Source of the DNA: Desmodesmus armatus | Lineage: Eukaryota > Chlorophyta > Chlorophyceae > Sphaeropleales > Scenedesmaceae | Direction of reading: 5' to 3' | Length of the DNA: 64,000 nucleotides | Assembly: GCA_007449985.2 (NCBI GenBank) | Contig: VIIQ02000008.1 | Span: 496,001-560,000, forward strand | In this document: piece by piece, positions 22,901 through 34,225 of the stretch | Numbering within the stretch: the first letter of the stretch is position 1 | Layout: each line of letters starts with the position of its first letter | Notes under the pieces: generated by a model | The model's input: the letters and a program-made list of their open reading frames with translations, nothing else | Databases searched by the model: none | Told to the model about the DNA's origin: nothing | Position numbers and translations under genes: made by a program

Positions 22901-25900
22901 CTCACAGCAGTGCAGTTGTGAAGGTGGACTGCGAGCCCTCTTTCTGCTACCTGGGGCCCCACCACCTGGCTGTGGGAGTGAACAACCAGGTGCTGTACTA
23001 CACGCATGGCGCAGGCGCCAGCCAGCTCAGCAACAGGCGCAGCTACCTGGGAGGGGTGCAGACAGTGTGCATGAATGACTCATACGCTGCTGTGCTGATG
23101 GATGGGCGAGTGCTGGTACATGCGATAGAGGCCAGTGCAGGGACAGAGGACAGGGAGGACCTGTGCTTGCCGGTGCCTGGCGCTGTCAGGTCAGAGCCCA
23201 TCACAAAAGTGGCCCTGTCGCACCACTTCCTGGTGACAGCTACTGGCAGTGGCACACTGTGCTACCACGTGGTGCAGGATGGAGCGCTGGCAGCTGTGAA
23301 TGAGTATCGACACACAGGTGGGCCAGCTGGGGTGTTGTTGCAAGTGATCTAGTGGTGGCAGCCGCTGACAGATTAGGCGTATCAAAGGCTGTGAGGGGAA
23401 TGGGCATGCAGCATCAACAGCTTCAGCCGCCTGTTCACCAGCACGGTTGATGCAGACCGATGTTTGCAGGTGGCAGCAATAAATGCACGCAGTGCGTGGT
23501 AGTACCACTGTTGTCCACTGCTGTGTGTTCAGGTGGCAGCATCACCCACCTGTACCCACAGCCCTACGGTCCCAAGTGTGTGCTGGCTGATGACCAGCTG
23601 ACTGTGGCGTTGTTCAGCCCATTGACAGATGAGCTCACACCACTGCCAGGGTTTGAGGGCAGCCTGGAGCTGGTGAGTGCTGCCATCCCATTCAACACTT
23701 GCGCATGTGGTGTGCAAGACAGGCAAGACAACCCAGCCAAATCACTCACGCTTGCTTGTCATGGTTGTTGACTTCAGCGAGCGACCTGTGCTGGTACACA
23801 GGCGCCAGCCTGCTGCACTGCGCCTATCTACACGCTGTACCACTTGCTGCCATAGATGCCAAGACATGCCCACATCCAAACACCATCTGCACATGCCGCC
23901 TGCAGGTGCTGTGGGACGAGGAGGACCCAAACCTGTTTGTTGCCAGCAACAGCAAGGGGCAGCTGTTCACCTACCTGCTGACGCAGCAGTCGCTGTCAGG
24001 TCAGCAGCTGGAGCTGCTCGCCACGGCGTCCCTTCCAGTGGGCCACAAGCCGATCCTGCTGGCTGACGGCCACCTGTCGGTGCGCCTCAAAGGCGGGGCT
24101 GTGGACACGTGGACGTTGGAGACCCACAAGCCACTGTTGGAGCAGGGGGACGCCAAGCAGCTGCAGAAGAGGTGAGCCGCCAGCATAGGGTCTAGGAATG
24201 CTCTTGTGTGGTGTGCAAGCTTGTTGAGTTTGTGAACTTGTAGCTGTACATTGATTGACCTTGCAGCTGGCCCAGCTGCTTGGCAGTGTGACACATTGCC
24301 CTCTGTGCAATTTACTTTCAACAAGGCGTGCCAACTTATGTTGCAGGCTGGCAGCTGCGCTCAAGCTGAAGCGCATGCCAGAGGCTTTGTTTGCGGCTAG
24401 AGCACTTGGCAGCGCAGACGCATGGAAGCAGATAGCAGCAGCAGCCCTGCAGCAGCTGGATGTGGGATTGGCAGTGGCAGCTTACCGACAGGTGAGCCAG
24501 CTCTGCTGTGGCTGCTCTGGACACGGCATGTGCCCACCTCGTGCTGGTGCCAATATGAATGGTGCACCGTCAGACAGTCTGCAACTGATTGACGCCCAGA
24601 TCTGCGTGGTATGCCGTTGTGCTGCTCTGTGTTGCTGGCAGGTTGGTGATGCTGCGATGGTGTTGAGTTTGTCCAGCCTTGTGGAGGTTGAGGACAGGAA
24701 CCTGCTGGCAGGCAGCCTCATGGTACTGCTGGAGCAGGACATCAACCGGGCGCAGGTGTGCGGGGTGACGACAGTGTGTGGAAAGCTGCGTGGGAAAGCT
24801 GGAGAGCCTAAAACTGGGATGGAAGTACCTGCTGCAAGTTAGCCCCATCTTGCAAGTGGTTTGCATGCTGCTGCGTAACGCCCTGCAGATTGCACAGCTT
24901 GTGAGGCGTCCATTGTGCTGGCACTGCAGCCGGTTTGGGGGAATATGCTGGTCTTGGGCCCAGATCACCATGCTTGTGCTCGTTTTAGGCTCATCGGCGT
25001 GAGTTGCTGCTGTGCAGGAGCTGTTGTTGCGCAGCAGTCAGCCGCTAGCTGCGCTGGAGATGCGTCAGGACCTGAAGCACTGGCCTGAGGCCCTGGCGCT
25101 GGCACAGCGCCTGGCACCAGACAGGGTGCCCACACTCAGCAAGGAGCATGCGGCCATGCTGGAGTTGGTTGGGGAGTTTGCAGAGGCCCGAAACCACTAC
25201 CAGCAGGCAAGCAGCGCAGCTTCCAATTGGCCCCGAGCCTGCCGTGCAGTCGCTTTCTTTGCACTGGCTCTCCATGCAAATGCTTACAACAGCCTGTTGT
25301 TTGTGGCCTGGGGGTCACACATCAACAGGCCAGGGCATGTGTGATGCAGGCTGTTATGCTGTGCTGGGTTTGATGCTTGAAAGCTCTGCGTTCCTGCTGC
25401 AGGCGTTGGATGCGCTGCAGACGTCAGGGGTTGATGCCCAAACGCGGCTGGCTTGCATGTCCGGCATGGCGCGCAGCTTGTTGCACCTAGGCGACTTGCG
25501 TGGCGGCAAAGCCCTCGCTCAGCAAATCAACAGCAGCAGCCTCTGGAAGGAGTGTGCGGCAATACTAGAGCAGATGCATCAAACCCAGGACGCAGCGGAA
25601 ATGTACGAGCAGGCAGGCATGGCTGAGAAGGCTGCTGGCATCTACATCGCAGCTCGCAACTGGGCCGCTGCAGCACCACTGATGCAGCGCGTGACAAGTG
25701 CCAAGCTGCAGCTGCAGTACGCTAAGGCCAAGGAGGGCGAGGGGTCCTATACAGATGCTGTTGCGGCATATGAGGCAGCAGGTGCGTATTGTGCTGGGTG
25801 GTGCAACAGCGTGTATGTAGCGCGCTGTCTGATGTGTGTGTAGACACATGGAGTGCATCCAGCCAAATGCAAGAACCATCCAAGGATGTGACATTCCGAA

Positions 25901-28900
25901 GTTTCGTAGAAGTGCGTGGGAGCGCACAGCGAAAGACTTTACACTAGCATCAATCAAACCGGAAAACGTTCACCTGATCGGCTTGCCTCCTCTCTCTCCA
26001 GCACCCTCCTGATGTTGCTGCTTGCTGCTTGCTGTTTGACTGCTTGACTGCTGCTGCATTCTGGCTGCATTGAGCTGCCATGACTGCATAGATGTGATAT
26101 CGAGACTGCTTAGAGGGGCCACAACCCTCCCTATGGCATGGCAGGCAATAAGTCCCCCTTGTCCCACTAGAAATTACCTGCAGGCACAGTGAAGTATTTC
26201 GGTAGGCAACAGGGTAGTCAGTAGACCTGCACAAACTGCTTGCTCAAAACACCACAGCACCAGCCAGGCATCCTGTAGCATCTACAGCCACAGCAATCCA
26301 GCAGCACTGTGTATGTACCCCTTTCAGGCTTGCCACATGTAAGAGTGATGCGGACGTTGCTAACTTACGTGAGTGTTGTTGCGCGCCCTTGACTGCAGGC
26401 GACCTGGACTCGGCTGTGAGGCTCAGCCTGGAAAAGCTTGGAGCACTGGGTCGGGCAGCTGCGCTTGCACGTAAAGCACGTAGCACCCCTTCCGCTGCAC
26501 AGGTTGCCCGAGCAGCTTTGGCGACAGGTGAGCCGGCACGTCGTGCACCTCCAAAGGAAGCAGCCTGTTGCAGTGCACAACATGTCCCGCTTGGTTTGTT
26601 GGGCGCAATGATTGCAGCCTACACATGGCGGTTGGATGGAAAACCTGCCAGTGTGCTGGCTAGCATCCCCGTACACCCAGGCCGGCATCGCAAGCTTGCT
26701 GGATCCTGCACTGGCGTACCCACAAGCATGCTGTGATTTCTGTGCACTTGCAGGCGATGTGCAGCTTGCCATCGAGTTCCTATTGTTGGCTGGCCAGTTG
26801 GATCAAGCCTTCGACTTGGCGGCAGCCAAGGGGCAGCTGGACACTTTTGGGCAGCTGGCTGCGGGCAGCGTGAAGGTGCGCCATGGTTTGGACGGCTGTA
26901 GTGCTCGGGCTTTTCCATCTTCACCAGGGGCCCAGCATGGCCGGCAGGCGGCAGCGCTGTGGTTTGCTATATATTGAGCTCATGCACTGTACTGTCTGAG
27001 ATCATTGACATGTGCTGCCCTGTGATAGTCGCACCATGCCGGCGTTTGTAGGTCATCGACATACGCCGCCCTCTGGTGTTGGTTCCATCGCTCACCATGG
27101 CTCACTGCATTGCTGGGTGTGTTCTGGTGTCCTGCTGCTCACGTCGCAGGGAGAAGATGACATTGTGCGCTTGGCGCAGTACTTGGAGGGGCGTGGTCAG
27201 CCTGAGCTGGCAGCTGACGCATGGGTCACTGCTGCAAAGGCTGAGAGAGCTATCAGCCTGTATGCCCAGGTGTGGAGTGACTGGTGAAGATACTCATGTT
27301 AATCATGTCACCGCGTGTCTGTGATCCTTTGCCACAGCAGATGGGTGTTGCAACGCAAATACTGCAGCCCTAAAGTGTTGCTGGGAGAGGCAACACCCTA
27401 CACGCTGGAAGTGGCCTTTGATCAAGTAATCCAGCAGCTTGTCCAGGACTTAGGGCTTTGTCTCAGCTCTGCACATGTGTTGTCAACGCCTGCAGGTCTG
27501 CACCCAGGGCAGCCTGACCAAGGCCATCAAAGCCCTGGAGGACAGCCAGGCAGTAGAGTCAGCCCCTCTCATCTTGGCTGCGCTGGACAGGTGCAAGGGT
27601 CTAGAGGCCCATGTCAAGGACGGCCTGAGGTTGCGCCTCAACATGGCTGCTGGGCAGCTGGGAGAGGCAGCCCGGGATGCGTTGGAGCTTGCGCGGCGCG
27701 AACAGGTCGGCAGCAATTTGCGGATCCCATGGAGTTTTGGGGGACGGGGGCTGAGAAGAAATGCAACCCAAAAGGGCATGGTGCAGGCACAGCTGGGATG
27801 GAATTGGGTCGCTGCCTGCAGGTAGAGTTGGCATCTTGAGGGTGGCTGTCTATGGCCAAGCTGAGCACCAGCTCTCGGCCCAGCACAGGATCAACTATCC
27901 CTCAAGCAGGCTTGGAGCTTGCTTAGGTCAGCTGGGGTTGGCCTAAGGAAGCATGTAGTTCCTGGAATTTCATAGGCAGTGAATGCAGCTTGGCAACACA
28001 GTGACAAACGGGCTTTGCTGTGGTGTGCCTGCAGGAGGAGGGCAACTACAAGCTTGCCCATGCCAAGATGTTCAGCACGCTGCAGCAGCTGCAGGCCATG
28101 GGTGCAGCTGTGCCCTTGGAGTTCAGGCAGGCCCTGGCACTGCTGCACAGCTACGTGCTTGTCAAAAGCCTGTTGGCGGTAGGGGATCACACAGGAGCTG
28201 CACGTATGCTGGTGCGAGTGGCAGGCAACATCAGCAGGTGGGTTTCAATGCAGAGTCGGCGGTTCTGTTTGTGCCACCTGCGCCCAGCCATGTGATGGAT
28301 CCTGCATTGCCCTGCAGCAGTGCTCTGGCAGTGTCACTGACCTGTTTTTCTCTGCATCTGTGCAGGTTTCCAAAGCACGTGGTGCCGATCCTGACATCCA
28401 CCGTAATCGAGTGTCAGAGAGCAGGCTTGAAGAAAACCGCGTGGGAGTATGCCTGCACCCTCATGAGGCCCGAGTACAGGTACTGAGCTTTATGTCCTTT
28501 GTGCTGGTGCAGAGCTCACACTGAGCGCTATCGTCGCAGTATCACCCCCCCCCCCAGGCACAGGCAACCGTCATGGTAGCAGGTCCTGACAGAAAGTTCA
28601 ACCCCCCTGATGGCGCCTGCCACATGCGCTTCCTGCATGGAGGGTGCTGCCACTGCATGTTTGCTGTGAATTCACTGCCTACTGCATGTAAACCGTTCTT
28701 GCTGCTCTTGTTGTTGCAGGAATGAAGTCCCAGACAAATACAAGAAGAAAATAGAGCTTATGGTCCGCAAACCCGACAGGGGCGAGGAGCCGCCAGAAGG
28801 TCTCAGCGCCTGCCCATTCTGCCATCTGCCTGGGCCTGAAACACAGCTGCAGTGTGTGAGCTGCCAAAGCATAATTCCATGTGACATTGCCACAGGTGAG

Positions 28901-29212
28901 GTGTGCTGACCTGCTGCTGATACCCTGCCCAGACCCGCGAAACAGCTTACACTCATTGATCAGCAACACAAGCCAGTGCACCCGCGTCCAAACTGCCTAA
29001 GATTGGCTCCCGTAAGAACTGTGTGTGTCTGCTGCGATGCTGTTGCAGGCAAGCGCATGAGCCTTCAGGACTGGTGTGAGTGCCCCAGCTGCCACATGCC
29101 CTGCAGCAGCCAGCCGTTCCTGGCCATCCTAGCAGCCGAGGGGAAGTGCCCTATGTGCAACACTGCCGTCAGCATGACGGACGTGCGTCAGGTGCAGCCA
29201 AGTTTGTCCTGA
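19941..29212 (+). CDS. IFT144: IFT144 (WDR19), intraflagellar transport complex A subunit
   Basis: Twenty-three exons, all phase-consistent, give 1358 residues (human WDR19 has 1342): 19941-20051, 20134-20244, 20442-20549, 20657-20854, 21111-21230, 21568-21618, 21917-22059, 22353-22566, 22768-23317, 23533-23672, 23906-24171, 24347-24491, 24642-24755, 25018-25206, 25403-25781, 26399-26527, 26754-26875, 27150-27269, 27496-27705, 28035-28237, 28366-28479, 28720-28895 and 29049-29212. The N-terminal half forms two beta-propellers ([16 protein letters not shown] and HHLAVGVNN are hallmark strings). The second half is TPR-like helices ([68 protein letters not shown]). The C terminus is a Cys-rich zinc-binding module from about residue 1277 (CPFC, CVSC, CPSC, CPMC). 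IFT-A drives retrograde transport in cilia and import of membrane proteins. The start MILQRRLF at 19941 is the only ATG in frame near the conserved start. Introns 3 and 14 use GC donors. Confidence 0.95.
20550..20551 (+). other. GC-type 5' splice site, IFT144 intron 3
   Basis: Exon 3 ends TTCAAG and the intron begins GCAAGT, the consensus for rare GC-AG introns. The acceptor lies at 20655-20656. Both flanking exons align to IFT144 without a gap, so a nearby GT donor is not needed. Confidence 0.85.
25207..25208 (+). other. GC-type 5' splice site, IFT144 intron 14
   Basis: Exon 14 ends CAGCAG followed by GCAAGC. The acceptor is at 25401-25402 and phase 0 is kept on both sides. Confidence 0.75.
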
Positions 29213-29667
29213 AGGTTGTTGTGGTTTCTCTATTGCAGTGCCGTATGCCCTTCTGCTGTCGCAGAGGCTGGTGCATTGCTTGCCAGTAACAAATCTCATC
29301 TTGGCGAGTGTGAAAATGTGTGGCTGCTTCAATCAGCTGGAGATGAGAATGCTAAGTTGCGATCTGTGGTGATCTACGATACCAGTGTAGAACCAGTCAA
29401 GCCCTTCTCCTCGACAATGACCATCAGATACACAATCAGCTTTGACAGCGCTTTAAAACCACGCTCCTCCACCCAAAACCAAGGGTCCAGGACCGGGGTT
29501 CCGTCCTGGGTCCCATTGCCTTCAGCTGAAGCAGGCCTCAAACTGTTCAAGCACAAGAAAAAAGACCCGACACTTTTGAAACCATTGCAGAGCCTCTGAC
29601 ACCGCCCTCGAAACATCTTCCGTATGTGCTGAGCAGTCCAGTCTGTATCCTACACAGCAGCAGCAGG
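29213..29667. promoter_or_regulatory. Intergenic between IFT144 and SnRK2
   Basis: 455 bp on the same strand, somewhat more A-rich than the coding flanks. It presumably contains the IFT144 3' untranslated region and the SnRK2 promoter and leader. A frame at about 29216-29599 has no family resemblance. Confidence 0.4.
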
Positions 29668-32604
29668 ATGTCGGAGAAGTTTGAGTTTGTGAGTGGCAAT
29701 GCTGATTGTGTGCATTTTTTTAACTACGACTGCTGTCCCCAGCTGCTGTGGGTGGTACTGTCCTGCTCCAAGCTGTCATGGTGCAGCAGCTGGACACTTG
29801 GCAGTGCACAGCAGCGCAGTGCAGCTTGAAAGGCATTCATTACGAATCTTATAGTTCCACTGCATGGCTAACCGGCCGGCCAGGGCACGATAGGCAGCGT
29901 GCTGTTGTGGCCTAGCTCCTGCTGAGCACAGTTTGTGTCCTGTCCTGCAGATCCGTGATATTGGCTCTGGCAACTTTGGTGTTGCCAAGCTGATGAGGAA
30001 CAGAGTCACCAATGAGTTGGTTGCAGTCAAGTTCATCGAGAGGGGAGAGAGGGTGAGTTTCGCCAGCACCTTCCGGCCGGTGCTCAGCACGCCTGTGTTC
30101 ACGTGCAGCTTATGTGTGCAGCTTGGGTTGTGCTGATGTCCTACTATGCAGCTGCTTATCCAGGGCTGCAGCTGATGTTGGGCTCCCTACAAACCATGAT
30201 ATAGCACGGCTAGCACTGCCTGGGGGTCATTGGCACCACTGCAGCAGCGCTTGATTGTGCACTCATTGCCTGGCTGCAGGTGGACAAGAATGTGGAGCGT
30301 GAGATCCTCAACCACCGCATGCTGCTGAACGCCAACGTGGTCAGCTTCAAGGAGGTATGTGTCTGTGGTACATGCTAGTCATGGTGTCCTGCAGGAGCGC
30401 ATCGTCCTGCAGGAACGCATCGTCCCTCCAAGTGCACAGTACAATGTATGTACTGCAGGACCAGTTGGCCAGCTCTGATGCAGCCTGGAAATATACAGCA
30501 TGTAGAAGAAAGATTGGTGCAGCATGTATCACCTTTCTTTGTGCCAACCTGTGATGTGTGGTGTGCTGCACCTATGTGTCATGTACATGCAGCTGTACCT
30601 CACGCCCACGCACCTGTGCATAGTCATGGAGTACGCAGCTGGTGGCGAGTTGTTTGACCGCATCGTCAAGGCAGGCCGCTTCAGTGAAGACGAGGCGCGG
30701 TATTTCTTCCAGCAGCTGATCTGTGGAGTGGACTATTGCCATCAATCAGTGAGTGTCACCAGCAAAGGTGTGCCTCCTGCACAGCAACATGCGCCATGAG
30801 GCAGCTGTTTCCGAACCATGCCAGCCAGACGGTCTGGCCAAAATATGCGCGTGGGGTTCTTGTGTGGGAAATACACTGCGACTGATGGACGTGCCGCTGT
30901 GCTTCCTCTGCTCTGCCGCAGGGTGTGTGCCACAGAGACCTCAAGCTGGAGAACACGCTGCTAGATGGCAGCCCGGCACCCCGCGTGAAGATTTGTGACT
31001 TTGGCTACAGCAAGTCTGTGCTGGACAGCCAGCCAAAGTCAACTGTGGGCACTCCTGCATACATCGCTCCCGAGGTAGGAGGCATGGTGGCAGCGACTCC
31101 AGCTCTGTTTGTCCTGCATGCATGCAGCATGCTGCGATGGACATGTGCTCTATCAGCAGCGCCTCGCATGGATTGATGTACAGTAAAGTTGTGACAAGCT
31201 TGTCATGCGTCGCTGTGAATCACCTTTGTTTTGGTCTGCTGCTGTGCATCCTGTGCAGGTGCTGCAGCGCACTGCTTACAACGGGCACGGTGCTGACGTG
31301 TGGAGCTGTGGTGTGACCCTGTATGTGATGCTGGTCGGCGCGTATCCTTTTGAGGACCACACGGACCCACGCAACTTCAGCAAAACCATCAAGGCAAGGG
31401 ACACTACCTGTCACTTCTTACAGCCGGCATTGAAGCCTGCCCAGCAAAGCTTTCTCTGCAGCTGCTACTCCTGCAGCATTGCGGTCATGTGTAGAGTGCT
31501 TTTGATGGCCCCAGGCAGCACTGCATGATGACGGCCTGGCAGGTCTGTTGACCCCCTTCTGGCCCGCTGTCTGTTTCCTGCCTCGCAGCGGATCCTGGCT
31601 GTCAAGTACGCGATTCCACCAGCGCTGAAGATCAGTCCAGAGTGCCAGGTAGGGCGCAAGTGACACATGCAAGTGGCCTCAGCACACGACACCCATGCTT
31701 TTTTCTGCACCTTGGGGTGTTTGCGGTGATCCAGTATGTGGGCAGGGTTGTCCTCACTGTAGTGTGCTGTTGTATGTGCAGGACCTGCTGTCACGCATCT
31801 TCGTCGCCAACCCTGCGGAGCGCATCACACTGGCTCAGATCAAGCAGCACCCCTGGTTCCTCAAGAACCTGCCCATTGAGCTGGCGGTAAGCATCAGTGC
31901 ACGTGCTATGCTGCTGAAAAGCCAGACAACCGTTTGTATGCTGCTGCTTAGGCTTTATCCAGCCCTTCTGTCTTTTTGAATGAAAGAGGAAGGCCAGTCT
32001 TTGACATTTCAGGTGTGCTAGGCGGATTTTGTGTGGCCAGGATGCTGGCAGCCCTTCTGAGGTGTGTCAGGACCCATTGCCTGCATGCAGCTGGCCAACT
32101 CACTCTCTGCTTTGTTTGCTTGTGTGTGTTACTTGCGCTTTGGCGCAGAACCCCAACCTGCAGCGGCCCCCTCCACCTCCCACCCAGAGCGTGGAGGAGA
32201 TCCAGCGATTGGTGCAGATGGCGCGCACTGTCGGCCCCGTGCAGCCCAATGTGATTGACACAGGTGGGCGTTAAAACGGCTTGCACTCGAGTACGTGGTA
32301 TCTACGGGTTATGCTCTTGCTGCACGCGATCATGTTCTGCTGCGGGAAGCTGCACACTGTCTTGACCCCTTGTTTGTGCATGTTTCGGCCTGGCTATTCT
32401 ATCTTTTGGCACCAGCCAGAAGTAATGTTTTCTTGCAGGACCCCATCATGCCCAACATTTCTGTACAACTGGCTCAGTTCCATTGCTGTGTATGTTGCTC
32501 ATGATGCAGAGGGCGCCATTGATGAAGCCATGGCAGAGGTGCTTGATGAGGACTACCCGGGGGGCGGCATGATGAATGGCGGGGGTGGCGCCTTTGTGGT
32601 TTAA
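29668..32604 (+). CDS. SNRK2: SnRK2-type serine/threonine protein kinase
   Basis: Ten exons: 29668-29688, 29951-30052, 30280-30354, 30593-30748, 30922-31074, 31259-31393, 31589-31648, 31782-31886, 32149-32263 and 32510-32604, giving 338 residues, the usual SnRK2 size. The glycine loop is GSGNFG (12-17), the ATP lysine is Lys34 in VAVKF, the catalytic loop is HRDLKLEN (122-129), the Mg-binding motif is DFG (144-146), and the activation segment [16 protein letters not shown] is nearly the plant SnRK2 consensus. HPWFLKNLP closes the kinase fold. A short acidic tail ([13 protein letters not shown]) and a Gly-rich end follow. In land plants SnRK2s act in ABA and osmotic signalling. In Chlamydomonas SNRK2 members act in sulfur-starvation responses, which is the more likely role here. 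Intron 6 uses a GC donor. Confidence 0.93.
31394..31395 (+). other. GC-type 5' splice site, SnRK2 intron 6
   Basis: Exon 6 ends ATCAAG and the intron starts GCAAGG. The acceptor is at 31587-31588. The reading frame continues ...[16 protein letters not shown], as in other SnRK2s. Confidence 0.85.
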
Positions 32605-34225
32605 CCATGGAGCTGCTGCATGGGGTGTGTGCACACACCACCTTCGGATGCTGCACTACATGGGTTGGCACCTGCCAGGTTGCTGCCTCGTCTACGTGCT
32701 GCTTGTGCTGCCGCTGTACAGGCACAAGCTTTCCGCACACATTTGGTTTTGGTGTACATTTTGGCATGTCTTACGTGCCGTTTAGCTACATGTAGCTGTT
32801 GCCTGAGCTCAACTCCTTCTGTAGTGCAGCTTTAGCCCCTGCTGGCTTAGCACAGGACAGTGCGTGTGCAGATTGAGAACAACGCATGCATGCGCTCATG
32901 AGGCAGAGCACAGGAAAGGCAGAGGAAAGCAGGGGTGGGGTGGGGTGGGGGGGGGCTTGATGTAGGCAATGTGTGTCGATGCTGCCCCAGCAGTGCTCCT
33001 GGTGTGGTGGTGCCGGTGTCAGTGATCAACAGAGAGCCAATGTTGAGTTGTCACTGTAGCTTGTCAGTGGCTGTATGTTGTCGTCATGCTGCGGGTCCTG
33101 CCATGAGGCTGGCCACAGCTGACAGATGGTTGATGTGCCAGGGTCATTTCTGCTTTGCTGGAGAGTGGCCAGGCATGTAGGAAGGTAGGACAAGGCCTTC
33201 GCGCTGCACTGCCTTGACATGCTCTGTGCCCTTTGGCAGGGATTGTGCGGGTGTAAGCCTCTCATGCATGTCCCTTCTGTGCTATTTCAGCGAACGCCCT
33301 TGGCGTACCATAGGCTTAGTCACTCACTCGCTTCTTGTCTCACCGGTCTGCTTCTCTGCATCAAGCAACCCGCTCAGTGACTTCAGCGGGCCAGGGCTGT
33401 GAGGGACAAGCTGTGCCTGACTTTCTGTCCCTCTGGGCATGTGTGGCTGCCCCTGTGGCTAAGGGGGTCTCAACTTGATCTGTCTGTGCGTGGTGCGTGT
33501 CAATGGACGTGTGACATCACTGTGCAGCCTCACGCAGGGTTGTAGCTAGCTCAAGCTCAGGCGCACCCTGTTGCCTTTCCACGCAGACACACTCAGAGAA
33601 ATGCTTGCTTGATTGTGGTGTGTGCTTTGGCAATGGCTGGCTCAGCATGTAGCCAATAAGGCATGCATGCGCATGCGTTGCCATGCTGGCAAGTGCTGCT
33701 GACTCTGTTGCAGGCAGCTCTGTCTTCATGTGTAAGCACTTGCAACTCGTGATCACGGAGTGCAAAATTTGTTATTTGTTTGCTGCACCATTCCCGACCC
33801 TTCGTGGCTTGTGTGACTGGCGTGAGCATTGTGTTTGGTCCTGTAACAACCTGGTCCCATCTTTGGTCCCATCCTTTGAGCATCCAGTACACTGCAGCCA
33901 ATGTCTCTTATGCAGTGTAAGTGCTGTGTTTCACTTATCAGCTCACGTCAGGTCTGTACGGGCTGTGCTTCTGAGTTCCGAGCTGTCGGTACAAACAGTA
34001 TCGTGCAAGGGACACACACATGTGGTAGCCTTTGACAATACAAGTCACTGGCGTTGAGTGCCAGCACGCTCTGCCAGAATGCGCACCAGGGCGGCAAAGA
34101 CCATGGTACCGACCAAGATGTAATTGCCACAGACAGAGTGCACCATTGACATGCATGATGTCACACTGGTGTTGATGGCGGTGCCCTTGCTGTGCACCCA
34201 CAAAACCGCTCTTCGCCGTTGGCCA
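32605..34225. other. Convergent intergenic region, SnRK2 / VPS53
   Basis: 1.6 kb between two converging genes. I see no supported coding exon, RNA gene or transposon end. A G-run at about 32937-32955 is the only local compositional oddity. Confidence 0.4.

Noticed and set aside
32439..32503. Candidate extra SnRK2 exon reading [10 protein letters not shown]
   Set aside because: It cannot be joined to exon 9 in the right phase and ends in a stop. Joining 32263 directly to 32510 keeps the frame and gives a normal-sized kinase.
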